This document shows positions 47,021-58,783 of a stretch of 64,000 bases of DNA, in pieces. Each line of letters opens with the position of its first letter. Positions within the stretch are counted from its first letter, which is position 1. This stretch comes from Triglochin maritima. Taxonomy: Eukaryota; Streptophyta; Magnoliopsida; Alismatales; Juncaginaceae. The position numbers and the translations under genes are program-made. Below the pieces are notes generated by a model. It saw nothing but the letters and a program-made list of their open reading frames with translations. It was not told where the DNA came from and searched no databases. Location: assembly GCA_963682175.1 (NCBI GenBank), contig OY821782.1:32509741-32573740 (forward strand). Reading direction: 5' to 3'.

Positions 47021-47424
47021 CACGCAAAACCCACGAAATATTTTCTTTCGCAAACAGATGAAGATTTTGAACGAAATGTGAAAATTTTAAAGCACTAGGC
47101 AAGCAAAAGAAGACAAGTCACCCAAGGATCATGGCAAGCAGATATATCGATATTAAATGCAGCACACTAACATGACCCTAGAAATGTAAACAAAAGAAAA
47201 CAAAATAAAACAAAAGACACAAAATATGTACAAACGTGAAACACTCACCTAATCCATGCATTGTCCTCAATGTATGGCAGAATGGCGCCAATGCATGGAT
47301 AGGGTGTACCAGACTAACGATGGTGGCCCGAGGTGCCCGAAGAGGCACCTCGCTCAAGAGCCGATAACTTCCTATAAATTTTCGGTTTTGCTTGGCTAAA
47401 ATGACATTTTGCTGCTCTACCGCT
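47021..47424 (-). pseudogene. Athila-like 3' interior fragment, inverted
   Basis: On the minus strand an open frame gives AVEQQNVILAKQNRKFIGSY and then SLVHPIHALAPFCHTLRTMH; the following GCATACATTGAGGACAATGC-like segment resembles the 3' interior of the young element (33290). It is probably the end of an env-position or 3' ORF region of an Athila-like element. Repeated at 49644-50047. Confidence 0.45.
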
Positions 47425-48621
47425 TGCATTGCATACATTGCATCATATGTCTTTCATTTAGATTAATTTTATATCAATAAATGCTACTAAGGTATGTGTT
47501 TAGTCTTATTTACAGAATACAGGGACCTGAATGCAAATTACCCATATCCCGAGCATAAATGCGTGCAAAAAACTCATTTCTGTTATAAAGACCAAGTTCA
47601 AGATTATCGGGATTCAAATGGAAGTTCATCAAAGCATAAAAGCATTCAAGGACCTAATTACAAAAAGGTCAAGGACTTAAGCACAAAAGTAGCCAAAGAC
47701 TTTATTGCAAAAAGCCAAGGACCCGACTGCAATTAAAGCACCAAAAATATTATCTCGGAGAAATTCTAAAGAAAATCCAAATATATGAAGAAATTAATTC
47801 GGAGCTCAAAAGAAAGGAAAGAAATCATCCAGACGCGCAAAAGACATTGAAATCATACCATAAGCACATAGGAAAAATCCGGATTAAATCAGAGGAGATA
47901 TTGCGGCGAAATCGCCGCATATTACATGCATTGTGCGGCGGAAACGCCGCCCCCTTGTCGATCCGTGGCTCCGGATTTTGTCCAGTCGTGTCGTGCCACG
48001 TGTACTTTCTTATTTTATACCTAAGTCCCTTGTATAGGCTATAAATAGCCTCGAAACGATGTTGTGAGGGTCCTTGGTTGATGTTCTTATTTTTAGTCCT
48101 TAGTTTAAGTAATACAATTCTGTTCTTTTATTTCGTTTTTAGTTTTCTTTTGTAATTCCTCTAGGACCCCTTCTTCTTCCCTCCATCTATGAGTTTCTAA
48201 CTCTTTCCAAAGGGTGGTGGTGACGGATTTAGGGTGAAGAGAAGACGAATAAAAGTTATTATTTTAATTTCGTGTTAGTATATTTTGATTACTTGAGTTT
48301 ATGTTAAATCATTTATCATGTAATGCTTTATAACTAATAGGATTTATTATAAGTTTCTGAACTCTCTAATCTAAACCCTATATTTAAAACTCCACCCAAC
48401 GGAATTCACCATCTATATTTGTTTTCTTCTTAGTTTTGTTTTGTTGTTCTTGCTTTAGATAATTAAAAACCAAAAATCTCAAACCAACCCAATTTTGTTT
48501 CGTTTTCTCTCTTAAATCGAAAATCAAAAAATAACAATATCTCTCCCTCCTTGTGTTCGACCCGTACTTGCCACCGCTTCATCGCGGCCGTGCACTTGCG
48601 ATATAAACTTAATTACCATCA
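47425..48621 (+). repeat. LTR related to the young Gag-protease element, 5' copy
   Basis: 1,197 bp starting TGCATTGCATACATTGC, lacking the first three bases (TGA) of the LTR at 28133. Contains GGCTATAAATAGCC near 48037 and the end TTACCATCA. Followed by the primer-binding site TGGCGCCGTCGCCGGGGA at 48627. Confidence 0.85.
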
Positions 48622-49527
48622 AGTTTTTGGCGCCGTCGCCGGGGAGGCGACGCAGATTTTGTTTATTGTTGTATTCTCGATTCTATTCTGTTTATCTTGT
48701 GCGCGATCTAAGTATTTGGATTTGTGTTTCAGGAGACAACAGAGTGCGTGGTGAAATCTGAACGCATTTGGAGCAAAACGAGCGGCAAAAACGCCGCATC
48801 TCAAGAGCAACTTGCGGCGGATCCGCCGCATAACAGAGGCTTCTGGGCTTCAAATTTTTCTGGGACGCGACTCATCTCTGGGTGGACGCGTAGAGCATCT
48901 GGGAAATTTCGAGAGCGGTCGGCGAACCCGTCTGAGCATTGCGGAGGTAACTTTTCTTGCCTTTCTCGTAAAATCTTAATTTTTGAGAAGTTCCTTTTCA
49001 TAGAACTGCACGTGTTAGGGCAAAATTCCATAATTGGCAATAATTCAACTCTGACCTAAAAAATTGGCAAAATTAGAAGGACTTAGTGCATGCATCATAT
49101 AATGTTTTGTTTGCATTATTCTTGCTAAATTCTTGCAAATTATTATTTTTTGTTGAAGATTGCTAGAGGCAAGGTACGTGCACGGTTTTTATCGCTTGCA
49201 TTTTAGCATATAATTTAGTTTGCATACAACCTTTGCAATTGTCCCCCAATTAAAGACCAATGTTTGACTATCTCTGCTAGATCAAGTTAAACTACCTTAA
49301 GGGCAACTCCGTAGGAAAAGATACGGTGGGGATTTCATCACCTTTCCGTGGCCCACAAATCACAATCCTAAAGTGTCTCCTAAGCCTTAAATTAAAATCA
49401 ATTAGACATTGACCCCTAAGTACTCGGACTCAATTAAGGAGAAGAATTGGTTTGACTTGCTATGACCTGAAGCCGATCGAATTCAATTTGGTGTCTAGGA
49501 AGTGTTTTTGTGTTGACGAGAATCTTC
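48622..49527 (+). other. Primer-binding site and leader of the related element, truncated
   Basis: Homologous to 29335-30235 of the young element, with the primer-binding site at 48627-48644. Ends abruptly at the tandem duplication junction, before any Gag. Confidence 0.8.
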
Positions 49528-51244
49528 ATCTGAGGGATATTCAGATGCAGGTTTCATGAGTGATCCCGACGATAGAAGGTCGCAATCAGGATACGTCTTC
49601 CTTCTGAATGGTTAAGAGAATAATTAAATCATAGGTTGGATTAATTCCAGATACACGCAAAACCCACGAAATATTTTCTTTCGCAAACAGATGAAGATTT
49701 TGAACGAAATGTGAAAATTTTAAAGCACTAGGCAAGCAAAAGAAGACAAGTCACCCAAGGATCATGGCAAACAGATATATCGATATTAAATGCAGCACAC
49801 TAACATGACCCTAGAAATGTAAACAAAAGAAAACAAAAGACACAAAATATGTACAAACGTGAAACACACACCTAATCCATGCATTGTCCTCAATGTATGG
49901 CAGAATGGCGCCAATGCATGGATAGGGTGTACCAGACTAACGATGGTGGCCCGAGGTGCCCGAAGAGGCACCTCGCTCAAGAGCCGATAACTTCCTATAA
50001 ATTTTCGGTTTTGCTTGGCTAAAATGACATTTTGCTGCTCTACCGCTTGCATTGCATACATTGCATCATATGTCTTTCATTTAGATTAATTTTATATCAA
50101 TAAATGCTACTAAGGTATGTGTTTAGTCTTATTTACAGAATACAGGGACATGAATGCAAATTACCCATATCCCGAGCATAAATGCGTGCAAAAAACTCAT
50201 TTCTGTCATAAAGACCAAGTTCAAGATTATCGGGATTCAAATGGAAGTTCATCAAAGCATAAAAGCATTCAAGGACCTAATTACAAAAAGGTCAAGGACT
50301 TAAGCACAAAAGTAGCCAAAGACTTTATTGCAAAAAGCCAAGGACCCGACTGCAATTAAAGCACCAAAAATATTATCTCGGAGAAATTCTAAAGAAAATC
50401 CAAATATATGAAGAAATTAATTCGGAGCTCAAAAGAAAGGAAAGAAATCATCCAGACGCGCAAAGGACATTGAAATCATACCATAAGCACATAGGAAAAA
50501 TCCGGATTAAATCAGAGGAGATATTGCGGCGAAATCGCCGCATATTACATGCATTGTGCGGCGGAAACGCCGCCCCCTTGTCGATCCGTGGCTCCGGATT
50601 TTGTCCAGTCGTGTCGTGCCACGTGTACTTTCCTATTTTATACCTAAGTCCCTTGTATAGGCTATAAATAGCCTCGAAACGATGTTGTGAGGGTCCTTGG
50701 TTGATGTTCTTATTTTTAGTCCTTAGTTTAAGTAATACAATTCTGTTCTTTTATTTCATTTTTAGTTTTCTTTTGTAATTCCTCTAGGACCCCTTCTTCT
50801 TCCCTCCATCTATGAGTTTCTAACTCTTTCCAGAGGGTGGTGGTGACGGATTTAGGGTGAAGAGAAGACAAATAAAAGTTATTATTTTAATTTCGCGTTA
50901 GTATATTTTGATTACTTGAGTTTATGTTAAATCATTTATCATGTAATGCTTTATAACTAATAGGATTTATTATAAGTTTCTGAACTCTCTAATCTAAACC
51001 CTATATCTAAACCTCCACCCAACGGAATTCACCATCTATATTTGTTTTCTTCTTAGTTTTGTTTTGTTGTTCTTGCTTTAGATAATTAAAAACCAAAAAT
51101 CTCAAACCAACCCAATTTTGTTTCGTTTTCTCTCTTAAATCGAAAATCAAAAAATAACAATATCTCTCCCTCCTTGTGTTCGACCCGTACTTGCCACCGC
51201 TTCATCGCGGCCGTGCACTTGCGGTATAAACTTAATTACCATCA
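49528..51244 (+). repeat. Tandem duplication, unit 2 (partial)
   Basis: Repeats 46895-48621 with roughly a dozen or so substitutions and one 10-bp deletion (near 49830), then stops at the LTR end where the Athila element begins. The break at 49527 lies inside the LTR leader (GTTGACGAGAATCTTC). Confidence 0.9.
50048..51244 (+). repeat. LTR related to the young Gag-protease element, duplicated copy
   Basis: 1,197 bp, about 99% identical to 47425-48621. It is followed directly by Athila env-region sequence at 51245 instead of a leader. Confidence 0.85.
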
Positions 51245-52145
51245 ACCGCCATCTTTGAAATGTCGGTGTTAAAGAGCGTTCCCGAGCTCACAGATGAGTT
51301 TGGGGAACTGGCTCTTACATCCTCCTCCATGTAATCAGGCACCCATGACTCCTGAAGGCAATGGCGAAACGACGGGGTCATCTTTGCAACCTCGAGGTCG
51401 ATGCCTTGGCGCCACAGCAAGCGCTCAAATCGTGGGATGTCCAACATGCCACATAATTTGGCCACCAGAGTAGTCCAACAGTATATTTCTTTAAGCTTGG
51501 CGTTAACCAAAATGTCGAACAACGTTCGACAAATGCAGTGAGGTGAACCATCCATGAGACTATATACTATTCGCAAACTAGGTGTGAAGAGTGTGGAGGT
51601 CCGCTCTTGGCCCAACACATTCCTGCACACCCCCTGGCTACAATGTACACATTGGATTATATATGAGCATTAGGTATTCCCCCATACAATGAAATGGGTT
51701 GCCCGCGCCCAAGCATAGATCGGTAAAAATTTATGTCACAGGTCGGCACGAAATCACCGACTAAGGGGATCCCAGTCGCGTCGGAGATGAATTGGGGTGT
51801 CACGGTGTGTTTCACCCCTCTAAGAGTGACACTAAACTCGAGTTGTCCGGTCTGGTCACACTCGAGTTTAGAAAAAAACTCAGGTACGAGAGGTTCTACG
51901 TTCATGGTTTCATCACCCTCATATAATAAATGATGTCACCCTTTAGCTACGATTCTATCGTAGAAAGATTCACCGAACTCGCGAATCAGGGAGGCAAAAT
52001 TAAGTTCTGGAATTAAATGTGGGTTGGCCATACATGTACCTACCTTGGTGAGCTTTAATGGCGGAATACGCAGCAAAGAAGACGAACACAATGCTCGAGA
52101 GGTGGAGACTGAAGCATGCCGACGTGACCAGACAAAATCCTCCAC
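51245..52145 (-). pseudogene. Athila 3' ORF (env-position) remnant
   Basis: Three minus-strand pieces (52145-51936, 51905-51657, 51630-51245) read in order give the usual extra ORF downstream of integrase in Athila elements, for example GQLEFSVTLRGVKHTVTPQF and TSTLFTPSLRIVYSLMDG. Athila elements have been described as carrying an env-like ORF here; its function in plants is unclear. No signal or membrane segment is convincing in this remnant. Confidence 0.55.
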
Positions 52146-52480
52146 ACCAACAAAAAACCACGCTCCAGGAAAACTACAACTCCTACCCGAAGACTGATTC
52201 GCAGATTAGCAAGGTCGACCGCTGATTGGCGGTGGGAGACCGCTAATCGGCGGTCTGCGCATGAGATCTAGCTCCAAAATTTCTTTGGGGAGGTGTCAGG
52301 AAGAAAAGACGTGTTTTCTTTGGGTGGAAGACGGGCAGGGTAAAGAAACACGCATTTTAAACAAAGGAAAATGGAAAATATTAAAAGCCACTTCTATTTT
52401 TTCCATTTCTTCTTTTTTCACCTTTTTTCTCTTTCTTTTTTTTGTTTTTTTAAAAGTTATGTACAACCAAATGAAGGGAT
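52146..52480. other. Interval between integrase and 3' ORF
   Basis: Includes a GC-richer patch with GCTGATTGGCGGTGGGAGACC near 52215 and then T-rich sequence. No domain recognised. Confidence 0.4.
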
Positions 52481-52488
52481 GGATCACG

Positions 52489-53964
52489 TCAAGTGACCAC
52501 ATCCGCGGGGAGTTCGTGTAAAGACACGACTTCCGCCTCGACCTTTGTCATGGTCCCTTCCAAGTACGGTTTGAGGCGTTGTCCATTAACTTTGAACACG
52601 TCCCCATTCCTTGGGTTCTGAATCTCAACCGCCCCAAGAGGAAAACGGTTAAAACAATAAAGGGCCCAGACCAACGACTCCGAAGTTTTCCCGGAAACAA
52701 CTGGAGGCGAGAGTTATACAACAAGACCTTTTGTCCCACCGTGAAGGTTTTGATTCTGACCAAGCGGTCGTGGAAAATTTTAGTTCGAGACTCGCAGATC
52801 TTGGCATTCTCATAAGCTTCATTTCTCAACTCCTCCAACTTGTTGAGGTCTAGCTTGCGATTGGCACCGGAAAAATTAAGACTCATGTTAAGATGTTTGA
52901 TTTCCCATAATGCCCAGTGCTCAAGCTCTACCGGAAGATGGCAAGCTTTGCCATAAACGAGCTGGTAGGGGGACATGCCAAGGTCGGTTGTAAATACGGT
53001 GTGGAAGGCCCACAATGTATCATTAAGCTTAACCGATCAATCTTTCCTTGAAGCATTAACCATTTTCTCAAGATTTTTCTTGAATTGACGGTTGGAAATT
53101 TCCACATGGTCACTGGTTTGAGGATGATAAGGTGTGGCCAACTTGTGCGTGATGGAATATTTCCTCAACACTGCCTCGAGGGATCGGTTCACAAAGTGTG
53201 TCCCCCGATCACTTATGATACAACAAGGTGTCCCAAACCTCGCAAAGATGTGTGTTCTTTAAGAAATTTGATCACAACCTTGCGATCATTAGTGCGAGTG
53301 GGGATTGCTTCAACCCACTCAACACATAATCAACCGCCACAAGAATGTAGGTGTGACCATGGGACATTGGGAAAGGACCCATGAAGTCGATGCCCCAGAC
53401 ATCAAAGATGTTAACCACTAAGATAGGATTGAGTGGCATCATATCACGTCTTCCAATGAGGCCCACACGTTGGCACCTATCTCATGCTTTCCAAAATGCA
53501 AAAGTGTCTTGGAACAATGTGGGGGCAGTAAAAGCCACATTGGAGCACTTTGGCAGTGGTTTTCTTAGCACCGAAGTGCCCACCACATGCCTCCTTATGG
53601 CAAAAGAACAAGACACTCTGAATCTCGTCGTTAGGGATGCACCTTCTTATGATTTGATCGGCACAATACTTAAATAAGTAGGGGTCATCCCAATAGAAGT
53701 GCTTAACTAACGACTTGAACTTTGCTTTCTCATTGTGTGTCCAATGAGCCGACACCTCCCTGGTTGCTAAGTAGTTCACAATGTCAGTGAACCAGGGGGT
53801 GCGGCTATTCCTATAAGGTTCTCACCATGGAAGAACTCGTTCACCGGTGGGTCCGGTGAAAGATAAACTGGAATGCGAGAGAGGTGATCTACCACAACAT
53901 TCTCGCATCCCTTCTTATCCCGTATCTCAAGGTCGAACTCTTGCAACAACAAGATCCAATACAA
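52489..53964 (-). pseudogene. Athila integrase remnant
   Basis: Pieces in order on the minus strand: end of RNase H-integrase junction ([20 protein letters not shown], 53964-53776), zinc-binding HHCC region (HFYWDDPYLFKYCADQIIRRC then GGHFGAKKTTAKVLQCGFY), catalytic core ([20 protein letters not shown] near 53400; YHPQTS-like segment near 53110), later WAFHTVFTTDLGMSPYQLVYG (53015 onward) and the C-terminal GAVEIQNPRNGDVFKVNGQR. Several frameshifts and stops. Confidence 0.85.
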
Positions 53965-54050
53965 GAGACGAGGTTTCTTATCCTTTTAGACAAAAGGTAG
54001 CGAAGAGTTGAGTGATCAGTGTAGATGATGACGTGCGACCCAATGAGGTA

Positions 54051-55753
54051 CTAGCGAAATTTTTCCAACGCAAATAAAATTGCAAGGAACTCTTTCTCAG
54101 TAATGGAGTGGTTGAGCTGGGCGTCATTGAGAGTACGACTTGCATAGTAGATCACATGAGCCAATTTGTCGACTTTCTGACCCAAAATTACTCCTATCGC
54201 ATAGTCAGATGCATCACACATCAGCTCGAAAGGTAGAGTCCAGACTGGTGCCTTAATAATAGGAGTGGATGTCAACTCACGCTTTAACTCAAACGCAGGC
54301 ATGCACTCGGGTGTGAACTCAAAAGTGGTACCTTTAGCAAGCAAGCTCCTCAAGGGGCGAGCTATCTTGCTGAAATCCTCAATAAACCACCGGTAAAACC
54401 CAGCATGTCTGAGGAATGACCAGATTTCTTTTACCGAGGTGGGTGGTGGAAGCTTAGAAATAAGCTCAATCTTTGCCCTATCCACCTCGATACCATCACG
54501 AGATACCACGTGACCCAATATGATGCCTTTTGTAACCATGAAGTGACACTTTTCCCAATTAAGGGCTAAGTTCGTTTCCGAACACCTCTTATGAACAAGG
54601 CTCAGGTGGGCAAGCACTCATCAAAGGAGGTGCCATGAACTGAGAAATCATCCATCAAAATCTCAAGAAAGTTCTCGACCATGTCGGAAAAAATACTCAA
54701 CATGCAACGTTGGAATGTTGTTGGTGCATTGCATAGTCCGAAAGGCATACGTCTATAAGCAAACATCCCAAAGGAACATATGAACATGGTTATCTCTTGG
54801 TCTTCACGGGAAACTAGGATTTGATTGTACCTCGAATAGCCATCGAGGAAAAAATAATAGGTGTGCCTGGCAAGTCTCTCCAACATCTGGTCGATGAAAC
54901 GCAGAGGGAAGTGGTCCTTATGCATGACCATGTTCAACTTCCAATAGTCAATGCAGACTCACCACCCAGTTTGAAGTTGTGTGGGTACAAGCACATTGCT
55001 GTCATTCTGGACAACAGTGATACCCGACTTCTTGGGCACAACCTGAACAAGACTTACCCAAGTACTGTCCGAAATGGGGAAAATGATGACATGATCTAAA
55101 CACTTGATGATCTCTTTCTTAACTACTTCTGTCATGGCTGGATTTAGACGCCTTTGGGGATCGCGACGTGGTCGTGCCTCATCCTCCATAAAGATGTGGT
55201 GCTGCACGACGTCGGGACTTATCCTTTTAATGTCCTTCAAGGACCATCCAATGGCTGATTTGTGCTCCTTTAGGAATCGAATCAGACGTTCTTCCTGATC
55301 ACCAGTCAACGTCGATGAAATAATCACCGGAAATGACCTATCGGGACCAAGAAACACGTGTTTCAAATCCTTAGGGAGTTCTTTGAGCTCAATTATGGGT
55401 GGCTCCTCAAGGAGAGGCATGATATCTAGCTCGAGATGTAAGATAGGAGGACCTTGCATGTACTGAATAGCATGCACATCATTGTTCAACTCGCCCCCGT
55501 CCTCTTCATGATCGGAATCATCCATGATGTAAGCATTTAGATTTTCATGAATCATTTGGTACTCTTCTTCTATTTCTTCTTCCACGTCCTGGATAACATT
55601 AATTTCCATGGGGTCCTCGAAAGATACTGGTTGCCTAGCCATATTGAACACATGGAATGTCGCAGTCAAATTCCCGAACGACAATTTCATGAGTCCTGTT
55701 CGACAATTGATTAAGGCATTTGACATTGCCAGAAATGGTCTACCCAAAATCAA
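54051..55753 (-). pseudogene. Athila reverse transcriptase and RNase H remnant
   Basis: Minus strand: start of the region 55753-54959 (LGRPFLAMSNALINC, the end of the protease; then SAIGWSLKDIKRISPDVVQH), reverse transcriptase 54937-54602 (FFLDGYSRYNQI, MPFGLCNAPTTFQRCM, LMDDFSVHG with the MDD form of the active site), then thumb and RNase H 54617-54051 (EKCHFMVTKGIILGHVVS, FELMCDASDYAIGVILGQK, YYASRTLNDAQ). Frame shifts separate the pieces. Its enzyme made DNA from element RNA. Confidence 0.9.
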
Positions 55754-55880
55754 TGGAATCTGAGAATGTGTAGTCTAGACTGGTTCAGTTTCAAGGATGA
55801 CAAAGTCAACAAGAAATTTGAAATTGCCGACCTTGATTAGGACATCTTCAATGACCCCCATTGGGACTTTGATCGAACGA

Positions 55881-56291
55881 TCAGCCAACTGTAAAGTTAG
55901 TTTTCGTAGGTTTGAGCTTGCCTAAGCTTAATCGTTGATACAAAGAAGCTGGTAAGAGGTTAACCGTCGACCCTAGATCTAGCAAGACATTATTAATGTG
56001 AGAATCCCCAATGACACATGAAATTGTTGGACTTCCTGGGTCTTTCAATTTTACGTACGTTGGGTTTGAAATGTTAGAACTCACATTAGCCGCCATAAAG
56101 GATTTGCTAGGGATGTTGGTTTTCCTCTTAGTCGTACAGAGATCCTTCAGGAATTTTGCATAGGGAGGTATTTGTTGAATCATGTCTAACAAAGGAATGT
56201 TGACATTCACTTTCTTGAATATCTCCAGCATATTATCCACACTATCACTCTGTTTCTTAGTCAACCTACTAGGATATGGAGCCTTTAGCAC
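55881..56291 (-). pseudogene. Athila protease region remnant
   Basis: Minus strand: LTKKQSDSVDNMLEIFKKV, NIPLLDMIQQIPPYAKFLKD, then the protease motif LLDLGSTVNLLPASLYQ, aligned with residues 520-620 of the intact Gag-protease at 30790-33225. The active-site context DLGST differs from DLGAS of that protein. Confidence 0.85.
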
Positions 56292-56300
56292 GTAGGTTTT

Positions 56301-58057
56301 CTATGGTGCCTGAGAATGAGGCATTGGTGTATTACCCTCAGCCTCCTTCTCAACACAATTCCCACAGAGGGGTTGCACAGGCTGCATAGATGGTGGTTGC
56401 GGCATGGAAATTTGGTTGTCAACCTGTTTCCCATTTCTCAGGGTCACAATGGCATTAACATGATCCACAAGTTCTTCCAAACAATTCACTTGCCCCCCCT
56501 GGGGAATCGAACTCGCAATTTGTGTGTTCAATTGTTGTTGAGCACGGGGTTAGCCACAGGTTGGCTCGGCAGAGTCCCTCGCTCTCTCTCATGTACAGAC
56601 TGAGCCAATTGGCCCATCTGAAGCTCGAGCGATTTGATGGTCTGCTGATTCGAAGTGAGGACTTGACTTGTGGATGTCATAAAATTCTTCACTGAGTTCT
56701 CAAGTCCACAAGTTAAGTTCTCAAGCAAATTGAACCAGGTTGCAAGTTGTTAGAATTTGGGAAACCTGGTGGATTGGTGTTTTGAGCTTGGGGTTGCTGA
56801 TACGACTGTGAATGCATGGAAGGTTGGTGTGGTCGGTTAAGTGGTCGAGAGAAGTTTGAAGGACCACCTGGGGTATTGTTTTGGTTCCATGAAAAATTAG
56901 GGTGGTTCCTCCATCCAGGGTTATATGTTGATGAATATGGGTCATTCCTGGATCTATGATAGATGGCATTGACATGTTCCATCTCAGGAGAATGGATGCA
57001 CACTAGCCTCCTATATGACCTATCATACCATATAGATGACAGGGAACCTTACCAGATGCAGACACATGAGACACACCTTGTTGGTTTTGGACCTCAATCG
57101 AATCCATATGGCGCATTAAGGTCATCATGCGTGCCTCGATGGCCATAGTGGTATCGACAGCAAATGCGGCGCCCGATCTAGTCGAGTTTGCATTCGCGAT
57201 CCTCGCTCCTATGCTAGATGATGGTGATAGTTCCCTCACACTCTCCCACTGCATGGTCTTCTCAGCGAGGTCTTCTAAGAAAGATCATGCCTCCCTTTCA
57301 TCCTTTCCTAAGAACTCTCCTTGACACATAGACTCAAGGAGCGTTCGGGACGGAATGTGAAGACCCTCGTAAACAATCTGACAAAGGTGCCACAACTTGA
57401 TGCCATGGTGAGGGAATGAGGATAGTAGCTCCTTGAAGCCCTCTAAGTATGCATGGAATGATTCGGTCTCATGTTGATAGAACGAATTGATTTCGTTCCT
57501 CAGTTTTTGAGTCTGATGATTTGGAAAGTACTTCTTGAGGAATGAAGATTGAAACTCGTCCAAGTCCTAAAGGCACTCGCCTGGTTGCTGTACAACCACT
57601 TCTTGGCATCATCCTTTTGTGCAAAGGGGACATGCCTAAGATGGATGGAGTATGTGCTAAGTTGTTGCAGCTTGAACATAGCACAGACTTCCTCAAATTT
57701 CCTGAGAAAGATGTAGGGGTCACCCTTCCCAGTGAAATGAGGGTGTATGGAGATAAACTGAGGATTCGCTTCAAAGTGGTTCCCATTCACCTCTGGCAAT
57801 ACGATGCACGAAGGTAGAGTAGTACGGCTCGGGTAACATCGATCATGTAGAGAAACGGGAACAAGAACAGGTGGAACAGGTGGGTCCAGCAACTGCTCCT
57901 CCTCGTGGTAATGAGCAGCCATGGAACCCAGATTGTGTGGGACACAAGAAGAGGGAGGCATCGAGAAATAGACTACTGAGGCAGGATTGACGACACGCCT
58001 CGTCAAACGGTCACTCTCGTCTCGTGCCCACACAAGCATGCACAAAGGTGCACACAC
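56301..58057 (-). pseudogene. Athila Gag remnant
   Basis: Minus-strand frames 58057-57500, 57563-57285, 57254-57003, 57003-56713, 56728-56528 and 56531-56301 read in order give a Gag like that at 30790: LHDRCYPSRTTLPSCIVLPE, PYIFLRKFEEVCAMFKLQQL, FLKKYFPNHQTQKLRNEI, then SFPHHGIKLWHLCQIVYEGL and ESMCQGEFLGKDE. The zinc-knuckle region near 57010-57030 is broken (only CHLYGMIGHIGG recognisable). At least three frameshifts. Confidence 0.85.
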
Positions 58058-58760
58058 ACACAGGATAGAGGGAATGACTCAGGAGAGAACGAAAGAAGTC
58101 CTTATGCTACAGGGGGTAGGTACTGGTAGAAGCACACAGGCAAGCAAGACTTAAACAACCTAAGGTCTCTATAGGTTCTTACAGCTAGACAACGCCTAAC
58201 CGCGAGCACGCAGCCTAAACACGCCTCACCTCCCTACAACGAAGACCACAAAGCCCGACAAGTGAACCAAGATTCAGAGATCTCGTCTCTCCTACTATCC
58301 ACAGAGTGGGCGACGCCGATCAGGCCATGACGGTCGTGACCGGATCACTCTCCTAATGCGTCCGAGATCCTTAGGGGCCAATGTCTACTTGATTTTAAAG
58401 TTAGGCTCTTGATTAGTGTGGTTTTTGGGGGCGAAGGAAAGGGTGATGAAAGCCTCCACCTTATCTTATATGGGACAATCCCTCCTTAGTAGCGTTTTGA
58501 AGTCTTAATCTAGAAATCAACTCTCCAAACAAACGCTCAACTCACACTTGTTGCAATGCAATTCCTACTAACTAATGCACGGTCATACCAAATGCCAGTT
58601 GGCGGTCCACCACCGCTGATTGGCGGTCTATTTCGCTCGGTTTGCCTCTCAACTTCTTGTGGTGCCTTCCCTTGATATTTAGAGCTTCCTAACAAAGCAA
58701 AGCTACAAAACACAAATTAAATCCATTCGAATCGTCCAAACCAGAGTCTGGACTGGTACC
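58058..58760 (-). other. Leader of the Athila element
   Basis: Between Gag and primer-binding site. Includes a CCAGTTGGCGGTCC / GATTGGCGGTC pair near 58595-58625, as in the LTRs of the solo-LTR family. No ORF. Confidence 0.6.
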
Positions 58761-58783
58761 TCCCGGCAACGACGCCAACAACT

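Larger units (their letters stand above)
46895..49527 (+). repeat. Tandem duplication, unit 1
   Basis: 2,633 bp unit holding the tail of Copia RNase H, a 40-bp Copia LTR scrap, an inverted Athila-like 3' fragment (47021-47424), an LTR related to the young element (47425-48621) and part of its leader. Unit 2 (49528-51244) repeats the first 1.7 kb. Confidence 0.9.
51245..58783 (-). mobile_element. Degenerate autonomous-type Athila (Gypsy) element, minus orientation
   Basis: Gag, protease, reverse transcriptase, RNase H, integrase and an extra 3' ORF occur in Gypsy order on the minus strand. The primer-binding site TTGGCGTCGTTGCCGGGA is at 58778-58761 beside the LTR that starts at 58784. The 3' end and 3' LTR are missing at 51244, where the duplicated LTR block begins. 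Numerous frameshifts and stops disable every domain. Confidence 0.85.
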
